Shown: positions 21,714 through 34,129, numbered from the stretch's first letter. The stretch is 64,000 nt of DNA from Symbiodinium kawagutii (GCA_009767595.1 VSDK01026008.1:970941-1034940); one strand, 5' to 3'. The notes: a model not told the origin generated them from the sequence alone. Made by a program: numbers and translations.

Positions 21714-22559
21714 CTGGCCGTGCCCAGGGGAACACCTTGGGAGGCGCACCATGGCGTGCCATGCCATCGCTGGCGCCAGGGAGCATGGTGGAGCCCCCAA
21801 GTTACCAAGCCGCTTCCCACCAATGGGATGGTTAGGAGTGGCTATGAACCATAGATCTAATGGTGGCTACTACAGATCTATGAACTACTGTCTATCTGAG
21901 GATGGGAAACAGATAGACCGTAATTAATAGATCTGAATGTTCGTGGCCATTATTTGGATGCTTAGTAGATACCACCCTTGGTAAACAAAGCCATTGTCTT
22001 CCACCAGCATCCGGGCTATCAATGTACCAGAATTGAAGGTTGGTCCTGGCGTTACCGCTGCGTGAGCGCGAAGTATCCACAAAGATGTATGACACGTTAT
22101 CCTGGCCCGTATTGGCTACTATCGAACTATACTGGTCATTATTTTCAACCCCTTTGAACGACATTATAATTAATTATAATCAACCAACATCAACCATCAT
22201 CAACCAACCAACCATTTTTTGCACTAGGGAAAACAAAGTAATGTCTGAAACCACCAACCAGATGGCCCTGATACAACTGGCCTTCAGCTTTAGATTGATC
22301 AACCGCGTCCATCTTCATCCCAACATGTCGAGGTCACCTCCGGCCATAATTCATCCGCCTTCCCATGCTGAATTTTCACGGCGTTGATGACGGGCATATG
22401 CACATATAGATGCATGAACTTTTGCATAAGCATGAATCAAACTGATACGTTGTTACTTATACTTGTTGATTTTCTTTCTGAAATCTATACCTCCACTTCC
22501 TCCACGTGTCCTCAAAAGCCAGAACATCATTGCACATGTCCTCCTGGCCTAGCCCTCCT

Positions 22560-22650
22560 CGTAACTCCTGGTAGCTCCTGGTAGCTTCTGGTAGCCCTGG
22601 TTAGAGCCCTCCTGGTCGCTCCTGGCCGCTCCTGGCCTCGCTGCCCCCTC
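22560..22650. repeat. Short tandem CTCCTGGTAG-like repeat
   Basis: About eight degenerate CTCCTGGTAGC / CTCCTGGCCG units, partly inside the next coding island. Confidence 0.6.
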
Positions 22651-22772
22651 TGACTATGGCCATACACCAGGCTGGCTCTGACAAGGTGCTGGGGCTCGAG
22701 GCGGCTTTCACCGGGGTCGAAACGCTGGTCCAACCTGTGCCGCGGTCGGCACGGTCGCTCGGATGAGGGGCT
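22630..22772 (+). CDS. Coding island, strand uncertain
   Basis: Plus frame ASLPPLTMAIHQAGSDKVLG then LEAAFTGVETLVQPVPRSAR; minus frame RHRLDQRFDPGESRLEPQHL then VRASLVYGHSQRG. Both have 75-80% G or C ending codons and neither has a decisive splice pair. Confidence 0.35.
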
Positions 22773-23615
22773 GGGTATGGCTGGGTGAGGGGCTGGTGAT
22801 GGCTCGGACGTTACGTCTCGCTCCAAACACCGTGGGCCACTTGGCATACAAGTAGTTTATAGCTGCTGGTGACTAGTCAGCAGAAATTCTATAGCTGCTG
22901 GTTACTAGTCAGTGGCAAAGTGTCAAGAGCTATTCTTCCCGATGCTGAGACGATCAGGGATCGCGCCTTTTGGGATTGTCTGTTCCATAGCCTTGCAGGA
23001 TTACCGTGGTTCTGGTCACCCATGAACCTTGACCTTTTTTGCCGGGGCGTCCAACGGTTTGCCCTCGCCAATATAGATCCACAGCGCAAATAGCATATTC
23101 TCCCAAGAAATATACCTGGATCTGAATTATCAATGTCACCTTACTTGATCATCACCCAAAGTCGTGAACAAGTCCATTTGTTTGTCAAACTGATGCTGGT
23201 CCTATTGAAGATCTTTTGTTGAAATGTCGTCCCATCAATCAATGGAAGAACTTGTATCACTTCCTCACCCAAGAACTGCGGTCTTGAGCAAGGTCAGTCA
23301 TATGACATACACTGAGCAAACTGCCATGGAACACCTACCATAGCGATTGTCATCTTATTGGGGCCACAGCTCAATCCACTCACAACTTTTGAGATTGAGT
23401 CGCATCGCGCCTATCCAAAGTATAGGCATCAAACATGATTACAAAGAGGCGGTAGTCGAAAGTTGCTGACCAAAAAGTTGCCACAAACTAACAAAACAAT
23501 TTCTGTACTACTATGACTATTTGTTTCTAACGACTATGGAAAATTCCATCGGTTCTAACCATGATGAACCATTGTCAACACTCATTATTCACCATGATTC
23601 ACCATTATCAACCCG

Positions 23616-23784
23616 TACTTGGATGTGCAGCTGGGCTCCCATGGTTAGTTATGCAGCTCACACCCATGGTATCCCATGGTTATATCCCATGGTTAGTTAC
23701 GCCCTATAAGGTAGCTGAACTAACCTGTAGAAACCATGGGAATTGTGACCACTGACCTTCGCCGTGGGGGTGCACATCCGAGTA
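23616..23784. mobile_element. Short TIR element, family E, with insertion
   Basis: Begins TACTTGGATGTGCAGCTGGG and ends GGGGGTGCACATCCGAGTA. Longer than the other copies (169 bp): ATCCCATGGTTATATCCCAT-type units repeat inside. Confidence 0.65.
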
Positions 23785-24114
23785 GTAACCGTTTACCTCC
23801 AGGTGGACGTGCCGCGGTGCGCGCCTGCCGCCTCTTGGGCCACCCGACTCACCTGACAAGCGCGAGGAGGTACCAGGGGTTCACCATGGTGGCTGAATTA
23901 ATCTTGGTGATTAACCATGGTTGACCTGGGACCATGGTGAGCTTAGTGCGGAGTGGTTGCCAACTATTTTCCACTTAGTTCACGTTTGGGTGATGTAACC
24001 AGCTATGGCAGATAAAAGGATAGTTCAATGGCGAATTTTAACCAACTTATAACTCGGGGGGTGCACTGTCTATGGTTGGCCGCGGGTTTGCCCCAAAGGA
24101 CTAGCCACGAGTCG

Positions 24115-24265
24115 AGCTGGTGGGATGGTCACTGCCCAGTTGGCCCAGATTTTTGGGTGGGCGCTGTATGGCCTCGCTGAACTCCTTGCTCATGTCTTGA
24201 AAGGCAACGTCTTCCTCAGGCCATCAGGTCGTACCCCACCCCTCCAGGTGGAGTTCGCTTCCGTC
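24115..24265 (-). CDS. Coding island, strand uncertain
   Basis: Minus frame PEEDVAFQDMSKEFSEAIQR then PPKNLGQLGSDHPTSS; plus frame LAQIFGWALYGLAELLAHVL then KGNVFLRPSG, with a CACTGCCCAG acceptor and GTCGTA donor. The plus reading is hydrophobic and could be a membrane helix; the minus reading is a charged soluble segment. Confidence 0.35.
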
Positions 24266-24308
24266 ACGTCAACTGCCAGGCAACTGAATGCACATGGTAC
24301 TAACTAGA

Positions 24309-24383
24309 CTGGTTGGTGGTTTCAATACTGTTCAGCCAACCATTCGTAAATGATTACTTTTGGCAAAATCAGCTACCAACCAG
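24309..24383. mobile_element. Short TIR element, family A
   Basis: CTGGTTGGTGGTTTCAATAC left, AGCTACCAACCAG right. At about 75 bp it is shorter than its relatives. Confidence 0.6.
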
Positions 24384-24739
24384 GCATGGTACCAACTATA
24401 GTTGAACAGTGGGTTTGAACTACAAGATGGGCCCCCAGCAGCTGGTTAATCAGCACAGTTGCATCAACCATGAGCAGTGATGAAGCTTGATGGTTGATGA
24501 TGCTTCAACATCCCTGTTGGTGCTGGTCAGTGTGGTTGGTAGTGGCATGGCGAATGGTCGTTTGGATCAACGGTTGGATGGTGCCTGCCATGGGATCATC
24601 CACCACTGGGGCTGCTGGGGGCCGCTCCTCATGGAAACGGCCGGACCCTCCAGAGACCATCTATGAATCTGACCTGATCATCCAAGGGTGTCTGGCTGTT
24701 TCCAGCAAGGCACCACTATCGTTGAACCTGGAAGTGGAA

Positions 24740-24870
24740 TCACCACCTTAGAAATAGCTGGTTTTACCAAAGAAAGAACTGGTGTTACCATGGAAATAGC
24801 TGAATTTACGATGATCGAAATAGCTGAATTTACCATGGAAATAGCTGGTTATACCTGTAAAAAATGCTGA
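24740..24870. repeat. Degenerate 24-27 bp tandem repeat
   Basis: Units of GAAATAGCTGAATTTACCATG type repeat about five times. Any frame through it is probably an artefact of the repeat. Confidence 0.65.
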
Positions 24871-25199
24871 TTTTTCGCTAACCAGGTTCGTAGCAATGAT
24901 CCTTCGCTGGACTTCCGGCAGCCACTTTCTACAGCGTGCACTTGCAAGTCATCGAACAAATTGAGTTGTCGCCATTGGCGACCTACGAAGACGGGGACTG
25001 TTTTCAGTCTGGCACTGTGAGTTCTGCTAAGGATGCAGCATCTCAGGTGTCTTCGTCAGCCATTTGGAATTGCATAAATACACGAATGATTTTTTTGCTC
25101 GGATTAAACCTCACTGGATGGGCTGGGAAATTGCAGGAAAGCCTAGTCATAACAAGCTATAATCATCAAGTATAGGGCTCCTTTCAACTTTCCCATCTA

Positions 25200-26490
25200 C
25201 ACAAGTTGATGGTTTGATCGTGCGTGATCACCCCCAAGGCGACTACTTGCAATTGCCTCAAAGCACCAAGATACTCATCTCCAAGTCTTTGGCCGGAGGT
25301 GTTGTGGTATGAATAATGATCCCCTAAAAAGAATCAGTGTTCAAATTGTATTGCTTCTGGTTGCGTGAGCATGTCCATCACTTTGTGTTCCTCATTTCTT
25401 GACCATGCTTTGTTTCCAGCGTCTCACAGTGCGGCACGTGCAACTTGATACGAATTGTGGGGATGAACGTCTTTCTGAAAATACCTTGGTGGCACTCATG
25501 ATGGTATTGCGTTGCTAGCACGGTGAGTACTGCCAATGTTGTTGGAGTGTGGCGGGTGGACAGTGATCTGGTTCCAGGGTTCCAGGGTAGCTACGTTGGT
25601 GAACACAACTAGGGCACCAGTATAACCGAAGCTATGCGGGTGATAAACCGACAACTCCAACTAGAGGTCGCCAATTTCTCTCGTGGGTGAAGAATTGTCA
25701 ATTACTACCATTTGGTCCGGCTGCTCCTGGTAGTTCCAAATCGCTCCTCAACTCCCCCTTTAAACGGCCAGGGTACGCCTGGCTCTTCAGCTCCCTCCCA
25801 GCCAGATTTTCATGCGCGCTGTCCTCATGTTATCCGCACTGTGTTCTGTGTCGTCCATTCCCAAAGACTTACCAAATATGAGGCAACTAACTCGTCTCTT
25901 TCACGAATCTCAGCCTCTCTGCGTTCAGCAGTTTTCGCGCCTCGCCGGGTGCCAACCCGAATGTATCAACCTACGCTGGCAGAGCCCCTAGCCACCCTAT
26001 TTTTTTTGGTGATCAAAGAACTGGGCTGCTGGAGCAGTTTCGGAATCCTGAGCGTTAACAGGTAGGCGCACCAGCACTCACCATCATTGAGTGGTCGGGA
26101 TTGACAATGTCAGCCACCATTCTCTGATCTATCTAGCATGATGAGTCGGCACTGGCCGGTGCTGAATCGTGATTACCCAAAATCAAGCACGATCACGAAT
26201 AATGTTATGTTGGAAACCCTAATTTGTGTCGTCATTGAAAAAATTGAAACCACCATCAACATTCATTAGTCATTAGCCATCTTTTCTTAACCATTGCAAG
26301 CCGCAAACCATCACGGTCCATCACCAATCGCTTCGCATCCTGACAAGACCATTATCAATCGCCAAACACCATTAACCAACCATTCTGAATCATGAAGCCT
26401 CACCATTCCGAATCAATCAACCCCCATGAATCTCATGTGATGGACCATGATTAACAACAGTGCTACTACCCATGGCCGCCAGTTGCAGCA
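25200..26490. other. Intron or intergenic
   Basis: Unique-looking sequence to about 26.1 kb with weak short frames only, then AACCATC-polarity repeats to 26.45 kb. At 25695-25805 an ACCATTTGGTCCGGCTGCTC stretch resembles TTTGGTTCGGTCACTCC at 41.93 kb, a possible further repeat family. Confidence 0.4.
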
Positions 26491-26496
26491 CCTCAC

Positions 26497-26588
26497 ATCG
26501 TGAAGCAGTTGCCCTGCGGTTGCTCCACGTCGCTCTCCAGGAGGAGCTCGGTCTCCTCGTCACCTCGACGGCGATGCAGCACCGGCTG
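26497..26588 (-). CDS. Coding exon, acidic segment
   Basis: Acceptor TTGTGATCAG, frame QPVLHRRRGDEETELLLESD then VEQPQGNCFT, donor GTGAGG. About 80% G or C ending codons. Basic RRR followed by an acidic patch, so probably a soluble or linker region. Confidence 0.62.
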
Positions 26589-27196
26589 CTGATCACAATG
26601 GCTGCGGGTGGTGATGGATCTCCCGTTCTTATGGGGTGACAAAGACAACAAGTAACACCATGAAGCACGAATAGTAATAGCATAGTTGCGGGTAGTAGTA
26701 ATAGTAATATATAGTAATCGTGCTTCGTACCACCGGTGTATATCATCAATGCGACCCAGAAATGACCCAGCAATGTTGATTTGTAGCCGTGCATGGTGCG
26801 CCAGTTATGTTGCGATTTTGAATCACGGACAACACTGGTGATTAACTGACAACCAGTGTAATTAATCAATCATCACTTTTACTCGTTCATGATCGACAAA
26901 TGATATCGGTTTGCAATACGAAGTGCCGCAATACCAACGAGAACCAACACGACTCCAATGACAACAGTGGCCATTAGAATCGAGGGTGTCCTCACCCGAG
27001 TGATGACTGTCAAGACTGGTTGTAACAGAGTGGTATAATTAGAATTGTTGGGGAGCGGCCGTGAGTGGTAGAGCAAAGACTGCTTAGTTACTCTACTAGT
27101 TACTCTAACATGCTTCGCAACTGCTTAGTGTACTGGTGACGCGTATTCGCCTTTTAGTCCAATATAGTCCAATCTGGGGCCCATTTAACACGTTCA

Positions 27197-27530
27197 ACAT
27201 GAGCACCTGCGGCCACCTGGGTGGCTTCTCCAACAGTGGGGCACCAAACTTCCAGTCGTGAGTTCCAGGGCACGAAAATCCAACCACGACAACCCATGAG
27301 TTCCAACCCCAACTTCCATGGCTTCACTCGGCCCCAAGGGGGTCTCCCCAGGGGCCAGGGTCCAGGACCACCTGGTGACGTCGCTGCGCCAAGGCTCTGG
27401 ACTCGTCGTGCACGTCGCAGGGCGGCGCCAGGCCACTGCTTCGAACGGCGCCCCAGCAGGCGTGGCTCCAGGCGCGGCGACGGGTGCGTTGAGTGCGGCT
27501 GTAGCCTTCGCCTTGGGAGGACTGGGGTGG
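27197..27530 (-). CDS. GC-rich coding island, strand uncertain
   Basis: A minus frame of about 108 codons runs PPKAKATAALNAPVAAPGAT to GTHGLSWLDFRALELTTGSL and a TGA. Plus frames are open too (DHLVTSLRQGSGLVVHVAGR). High GC makes open frames likely by chance. Confidence 0.35.
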
Positions 27531-27610
27531 TGGGTGGGTGGTGGGTGGGTGGGGTGCAGGTTGGGTGGGTTGGGTTGGGTTGGTTGGTTGGTTGGGCTGG
27601 ATTGAGTTGA
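27525..27610. repeat. GGGTGGGTGG / GGTTGGTT simple repeat
   Basis: G-rich tract with many GGG runs on the plus strand, next to the GC-rich island. Confidence 0.85.
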
Positions 27611-28499
27611 GTGTTGTCAGTTGATGGCTATTCGTTCAACTTTCATAGCTGAGTCATTTTGAATGATCCATGGTTGGCCATTGCTTGGTTAGTTGATGGC
27701 TGATGGTTGATTATTAACAGCTGGTTGCTGTCAGTGGTTGCTTGTTGGCACTTGCCAACAGAGCTGCCTGTTGCCTTGTGCAAGCTGAGAATTTGGTGCC
27801 TTTCAGGACTTGCGCGGGCATGAGAAATGCTACATGGCACTGGAGCAGAGCCGGGGGTGAGAAAGACAGCCGTCACACCAAGCCAAGGCATGCCAGCATA
27901 GGCCCCTCGCAACCCCACCCTTCACCACGTCCGAGCTGCAAAACTCTTCCACCAAACCCTGGTCTGCGAAGAGCTTGAGCGACTTGCCTTGGCAACAGCC
28001 CCTAACGCCAACAGGGAAGTGGCCGTTGAATGGTGGGTGGGTTGTGGGTCCAAGCACTGGCAGAGAAGTGTCAACTGTGGGTTGTAGCCCCGTCCGATTA
28101 CTTTTGCAGGCTGGCTTTGAAACTACAAACAACACCATGGCATGATGCTGATGATGTGATGATGATGACCCAGCATTCTTCGAGGAGGCAAGTGACAGTT
28201 CTCAAGCAATCCCCTGTCCAACGAAACACCGGAGATCAAGCACTCAGCGCTTCTCCAGGAAAAGATCAGCTCAGATATGTGAACCCTGCACGATTCACTA
28301 TTTGGCCCTTTGCCATTATCTTTTGAGCTATCCATACCCATAAGATGTTGGCGACCAACCTCTACTGACCATGAATAAACGATTGTCTTCGATAATTCAG
28401 CACAGTGCGTCGGCTTCGGACATTCACAGTGGCCCGCAATTATGAATAACTGCTGATCCATCTATAGCAACCATGCGCGCTCCTCCCGATCGTGTTCCC

Positions 28500-29180
28500 A
28501 TTCGGCAACGAACTATCAGCGACCATTATTGATCATCGAACATTACTAGTCATGTTCAACTGGCAATTAACTACCACCATTTAACCATCATCATTTGTAT
28601 AACCATCACTTAACCTCATCATTATCCCGATAATACCATCCGTATCTGCCATCAGTTCACTCCATCACTACCATCATTTAACTACCATCATGTATATAAC
28701 CATCATGGTTTGATTATAACCCTAGGATTGCTGGGAACCAACAAGGGAACTAACAAGGGAACCAGCAATCCTAGGGTTATAGAAACCAACAAGGGAACCA
28801 CATCATTAACCATCATTAGCCATCATTCTCCTCGGTCAAAACCATTGTTTTCCCTACTACTAATGGTTAATATCCCCCATTATTGTCGGTTAATATTGAC
28901 CCATAGCCATAAATCCACTACTCTATTGTTGGTTAATCTCCCCTACTATTAACCATTAACCAGCTACTATTAAACATGGTTGTTGGTTGGTTCATTGCTT
29001 GACCCAGCTCGCCATATAACCACTACTATTGTTGGTTAATCTCCCCTATTGTTGGTACCAACAAAGGAACTAACAAGGGAAGCAACCCTAGGCTTATATC
29101 AACCAACAGGGGAACCCCATCATTAACCATCATTAGCCATCATTCTCCTGGGTCAAAACCATTGTTTTCCATTCTCCTGG
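28500..29180. other. Intron repeats, AACCATC polarity
   Basis: Dense AACCATCATTAACC-like sequence with family B fragments (GTTAATATTGACCCATAGCC near 28886-28910) and the hairpin at 28715. No exon. Confidence 0.6.
28715..28781. repeat. Perfect 20-bp inverted repeat
   Basis: TATAACCCTAGGATTGCTGG at 28715-28734 and its exact reverse complement at 28762-28781, around a 27-base loop with two AACAAGGGAAC units. A half-site CCCTAGGATTGCTGGC recurs near 29253, and CAACCCTAGGCTTATATC near 29083. Confidence 0.9.
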
Positions 29181-29265
29181 CTCAGGGGCAGAGAACCCTT
29201 GTTGTTGTTGGTTGGTCAATTGCTTGACCCATAGCCATATAACCATCATTCATCCCTAGGATTGC

Positions 29266-29346
29266 TGGCTCCACCGCCGCCATCGCCCAGGTGCTGAGAC
29301 GATCCACGGCGCTCACGGCGTTCTTGGCGTCACCTCGGCAGCGCGG
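29266..29346 (-). CDS. Coding exon, unknown
   Basis: Acceptor TTTTGGGTCCAAG, frame CRGDAKNAVSAVDRLSTWAM then AAVEPAI. About 81% G or C ending codons, better than plus. The donor is unclear; CTAGGGATG follows. Alanine-rich helix. Confidence 0.5.
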
Positions 29347-29481
29347 CTTGGACCCAAAAAATGGGGTTCCAAGGGGCCACCGTGCCACGTAGCACTCTCT
29401 GGGGCCACGTTGCTCACCACGCTTGGGTCATGGCTCACGGGTGACTTCACCAGCCATTGAACCATCAATTACAGTAACCCT

Positions 29482-29520
29482 CTTTTTTTTGCCAGGGCAT
29501 CCAGATTTAATCTTTGAAAC
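29482..29520. repeat. Family F motif copy
   Basis: TTTTTTTTGCCAGGGCATCC followed by AGATTT. The right half (GCCC) is lost in this copy. Confidence 0.45.
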
Positions 29521-29696
29521 GATCAACTGAACCATCAACTCAACCATCAACTGACCACTTCATCACTTGTCCAACCATCTCTGAATCACTGATCCAACCA
29601 TCAACCACTTCTACCACTTCAAAATCAACCCTGGATTGTCAGCTATGACCAAACCAAGGGTTGCAACCCCAAACTTTCATCACCATGAAACCTATG

Positions 29697-29800
29697 CTGG
29701 TTGGTGGTTTCAACCCCTATTTAAAAAATTGGTCAACAAACCAATGAATGCTACACTATAGTAATGGAAAACTAGTAGCCAAATGGAAACAAACTAGTAG
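29697..29800. mobile_element. Family A element, right end lost
   Basis: CTGGTTGGTGGTTTCAACCC and CTATTTAAAAAATTGGTCAA match the left part of the family. No matching right terminus was found. Confidence 0.45.
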
Positions 29801-29891
29801 TGACTATAGAAAAAACAGTTTGAACCTTCCAGCCAGTATGGAATTTCGCTTCAGCCACGGGGTCCATGTCCCCCTTCCTCCGGCCCCGCTC

Positions 29892-30026
29892 CTGGCCAGG
29901 CAAAGTCTGCGAAGACGATGTGACCCGTAGAGGCCTGGAAGTGCCACAGGACCCACTCCACGGCGACCCGGGCTGCTGGGGGACCCGCTATGGAGTCTGG
30001 GGTGCGAAAGGTTGCGCAACAGATCT
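29892..30026 (-). CDS. Coding exon, unknown
   Basis: Acceptor AAATCCTAG, then ICCATFRTPDSIAGPPAARV and AVEWVLWHFQASTGHIVFAD, then FAWPG. Core codons about 80% G or C ending. The aromatic, hydrophobic pattern suggests a folded domain. The 3' edge may be CCAG before GAGCGG (GA-type) or further on. Confidence 0.52.
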
Positions 30027-30251
30027 CTAGGATTTCATGCGTTATATAGGCAAAAATCTGCACAACCTGGAGGTCCCGTTCTGGACTTTATTGAGGTACT
30101 GGGTGTGTTCAATTGGTTGGCTCATTGGTTTTTCAGCTGGTGATTCAAGTTGAGGCCAGGGGTACAGTACTTCTTCTATGAAGTGGGGGTTGTTCAAATG
30201 GCTTTTCAGCGGCCATTCGACTGGCTATTGATTTGTCAATGGTTACAGTAG

Positions 30252-33200
30252 CGGACCGGCAGTTAGAATATGAAATCAATGAGATTTCTTACGTACGTAA
30301 GACGTAGGCAGCCAATCCCCTAAATTCTAACTGCTGATGACCATTTGCAGATAGAATACGACCTTGCTGATGACCAATTTGCAGATAGAATACGAAATCA
30401 TTAGAAAATATATGTTATGTTATGGAAGATGTTTAAGTGAGATGACATCATAAACCATCATGTGGTGTTGGGCAACATTGAAAGTTGTGCGCCGCTCAAT
30501 CAAAGGATGATAGATGGTGGTCCAAAAGCTCTAGATGTGCCACATGAAAAGCAGATAGAATATGGATATAGCTAAATAAGAACCAAGCTCAAGCAAACAG
30601 AAATTACAACATACAGTACTGGAACTGGATGATGGTGGTCCAAAAGCTCTGTGCCACATGAAAAGCAGATAGAATATGGATATAGTGAAATGAGAGCAAG
30701 GACAAACAAACTCAAGCAAACAAAATACAGGACTGGAACAGGGTGATGGTGGTCTAGAATCTCTAGATGTGCCACATGAAAAGCAGATAGAATATGGATA
30801 TAGCGAAATGAAAACCAGGCCCAATCAAAGAAAATACAGTACTGGAACGGTATGATGGCAGCCAAAATCTCTAGATGTGCCACATGAAAAGCAGATAGAA
30901 TGCGGACATAGTGAAATAAGCGCAAGGCACGAACAAAGAAAATACAATAAATACTGGAACAGGATGATGGTGGTCCAAAACCTTTAGATGTGCCACATGA
31001 ACAGCAGATAGAATATAGATACCATAAACTAAAACCAAGCCCAATCAAACAAAATATAGTACTGGAACGGGATGATGGTGGCCCCACATCTCTAGATGTG
31101 CCACATGAAAAGCAAATAGAATATGGATATGGTTGTATAAGAACCAGGCCCAATCAAACAAAACACAGTATATACTGGAACGGGATGATGGTGGCCCCAC
31201 ATCTCTAGATGTGCCACATGAAAAGCAAATAGAATATGGATATGGTTGTATAAGAACCAGGCCCAATCAAACAAAACACAGTATATACTGGAACGGGATG
31301 ATGGTGGCCCCACATCTCTAGATGTGCCACATGAAAAGCAAATAGAATATGGATATGGTTGTATAAGAACCAGGCCCAATCAAACAAAACACAGTATATA
31401 CTGGAACGGGATGATGGTGGCCCCACATCTCTAGATGTGCCACATGAAAAGCAAATAGAATATGGATATGGTTGTATAAGAACCAGGCCCAATCAAACAA
31501 AACACAGTATATACTGGAACGGGATGATGGTGGCCCCACATCTCTAGATGTGCCACATGAAAAGCAAATAGAATATGGATATGGTTGTATAAGAACCAGG
31601 CCCAATCAAACAAAACACAGTATATACTGGAACGGGATGATGGTGGCCCAAAATCTCCAGATGTACCACATGAAAAGCAGAGAGAATATGGAAATAGCTG
31701 AATAAGAACCAAGCTCAAGCAAACAAAAATTACAAAATACAGTACTGGAACTGGATGATGGTGGTCCAAAAGCTCTAGATGTGCCACATGAAAAGCAGAT
31801 ACTGTAGAATATGGATGTAGTGAAATAAGAGCAAGGCGCAAACAAACTCAAGTGAACAAAATACAGGACTGGAACAGGATGATGGTGGTCTAGAATCTCT
31901 AGATGTGCCACATGAAAAGCAGATAGAATATGGATATAGCGAAATGAAAACCAGGCCCAATCAAAGAAAATACAGTACTGGAACGGTATGATGGCAGCCA
32001 AAATCTCTAGATAGAATATGATGAATATGGATATAATGAAATAATCAACCGAGCTCAAACAATGATGGTGGCCCCATATCTCTAGATGCACCACATGAAA
32101 AGCAAATAGAATATGGATATGGTTGTATAAGGATACCATAAACTAAAACCAAGCCCAATCAAACAAAATACAGTACTGGAACGGGATGATGGTGGCCCCA
32201 CATCTCTAGATGTGCCACATGAAAAGCAAATAGGCCATCGATATGGTTGAATAAAATCCTAGCTCAATCAAACAAAATAAACAAAAGACAGTACTGGAAC
32301 GAGAAGATGGTGGCCCCATATCTCTAGATGCACCACATGAAAAGCAAATAGGCCATCGATATGGTTGAATAAAATCCTAGCTCAATCAAACAAAATAAAC
32401 AAAAGACAGTACTGGAACGAGAAGATGGTGGCCCCATATCTCTAGATGCACCACATGAAAAGCAAATAGGCCATCGATATGGTTGAATAAAATCCTAGCT
32501 CAATCAAACAAAATAAACAAAAGACAGTACTGGAACGAGAAGATGGTGGCCCCATATCTCTAGATGCACCACATGAAAAGCAAATGGAATATGGATATAG
32601 CGAAATGAAAACCAGGCCCAATCAAACAAAACACAGTACTGGAACGGGATGATGGTGGCCCCACATCTCTAGATGTGCCACATGAAAAGCAAATGGAATA
32701 TGGATATAGCGAAATGAAAACCAGGCCCAATCAAACAAAACACAGTACTGGAACGGGATGATGGTGGCCCCACATCTCTAGATGTGCCACATGAAAAGCA
32801 AATGGAATATGGATATAGCGAAATGAAAACCAGGCCCAATCAAACAAAACACAGTACTGGAACGGGATGATGGTGGCCCAAAATCTCCAGTTTTACCACA
32901 TGAAAAGCAGAGAGAATATGGAAATAGCTGAATAAGAACCAAGCTCAAGCAAACAAAAATTACAAAATACAGTACTGGAACTGGGTGATGGTGGTCCAAA
33001 AGCTCTAGATGTGCCACATGAAAAGCAGATAGAATATGGATATAGTGAAATAAGAGCAAGGCACAATGAAATGATTCCGATGACTTCCATTAATGTGTAT
33101 GCTACCGTTATATTCGGTTATATTGAATATTGCAATGATAACAGAACCATATTCTATCTTCTGTTCATGTGGTACGTCTAGAGAGTTTTGGCCATCATCC

Positions 33201-33709
33201 CCTCACAGTACTGTTTGTATTTGGTTCATTCGGAATACATTTAATGATTCAGAAATTATGATCTGACAAGATATCGGTATTATTTCATTTGATCATGTGA
33301 TTGCTTGATATGGTATTGTTTCATCACGAATAACTATTTGTTCGATTGTGGTTGATGCCTGATTCTTACTTAACCATATGCATATTCTATCTGCGTTTCG
33401 TGCGATCCGTCCAGAGTTTTGTGGAACCACCATCCTTCCGTCCCAGTATGGTACAGCAAATAATACAGGTATCTGTGATCACATTACAATATTGTTTTAT
33501 TGTTGATTATGGTTATGTTATAACAGTATAATCTAATTGTTATTCGCTTGATTGCCGTTCATAAATGCTTCTTTTACAGACGTAGCCATATTCTATCTCT
33601 GCGAGGTTTTTTTTTTGGGGCATATTCTATGTGCACCTGGAATTTCTTACGTTTTTTCATATTCTATCTCTGACGTAAGAATTTTTCATATTCTATCTGG
33701 TCGTCTGCC
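30252..33709. mobile_element. 3.46 kb TIR element with internal array
   Basis: ACAGTAG occurs at 30245-30251 and again at 33710-33716, a candidate 7-bp target duplication. The left end CGGACCGGCAGTTAGAATAT and the right end read in reverse (GGCAGACGACCAGATAGAAT) are imperfect inverted repeats, both followed by AATTCTTACG/GATTTCTTACG. CAGATAGAATATG motifs repeat inside both ends in inverted orientation (33570-33700; 30285-30400) and throughout the central array. No transposase-length frame exists, so it is non-autonomous. Confidence 0.75.
30500..33065. repeat. Array of 109-118 bp repeats
   Basis: About 25 degenerate copies share GATGATGGTGGCCC, ATCTCTAGATGTGCCACATG, AAAAGCAGATAGAATATGG and a TACTGGAACGGG end. 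Five copies at 31071-31635 are identical with period 113. Three at 32231-32584 have period 118 and carry GGCCATCGATATGGTTG. Three at about 32581-32907 have period 109. Local homogenisation into sub-families implies recent tandem duplication. Periods not divisible by three make the long minus frames here artefacts. Confidence 0.95.
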
Positions 33710-33959
33710 ACAGTAGTTTTATTGCTTATTTCTTGGTGAATAAAATCAACCAACATGTCAAGAATCTTGAACATCCCAATATCCCCATGACGTAGACAGC
33801 AATGATCCAAGCAGTGAAGAACTACATGGTAGCTCATCATATGACAATTGGCCACCATTCAGCTCCATCTAAGATAACATAAATGTTCATAAATCAGTTC
33901 CACAGTTCCAGTTAATTATCCTACAAACGGCCGCTTGTCAGCTTGGTTTGCATTTGTGA

Positions 33960-34128
33960 GATTATTGTTGACGGGCAATCCATCGCCTCTAACCCGTCCA
34001 CCACCACATCTACTTGGTTTCACCGTGTCACCAAACCAAAATCATCCAAAATCCCAACCAAAATCATCCAAAATCCATTTCTTCACACTGATTCCCAACT
34101 ACTTCGCAGCCCATTCGCGAAGCATAAA
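33960..34128. repeat. CAAAATCATCC tandem repeat and flank
   Basis: CCAAAATCATCCAAAATCCC occurs in about two and a half tandem units, the ACCATCA-type flank left of the next exon. Confidence 0.6.
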
Positions 34129-34129
34129 C

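Noticed and set aside
30500..33065. CRISPR-like array
   Set aside because: Units are contiguous 109-118 bp repeats without unique spacers, and the genome is eukaryotic.
30531..33090. Many overlapping minus frames with repeating IHILFAFHVAHLE / PYSICFSCGTSRD peptides
   Set aside because: They arise from the 109-118 bp tandem array. The period is mostly not a multiple of three, so each unit changes frame, and no start, splice site or codon bias supports translation.
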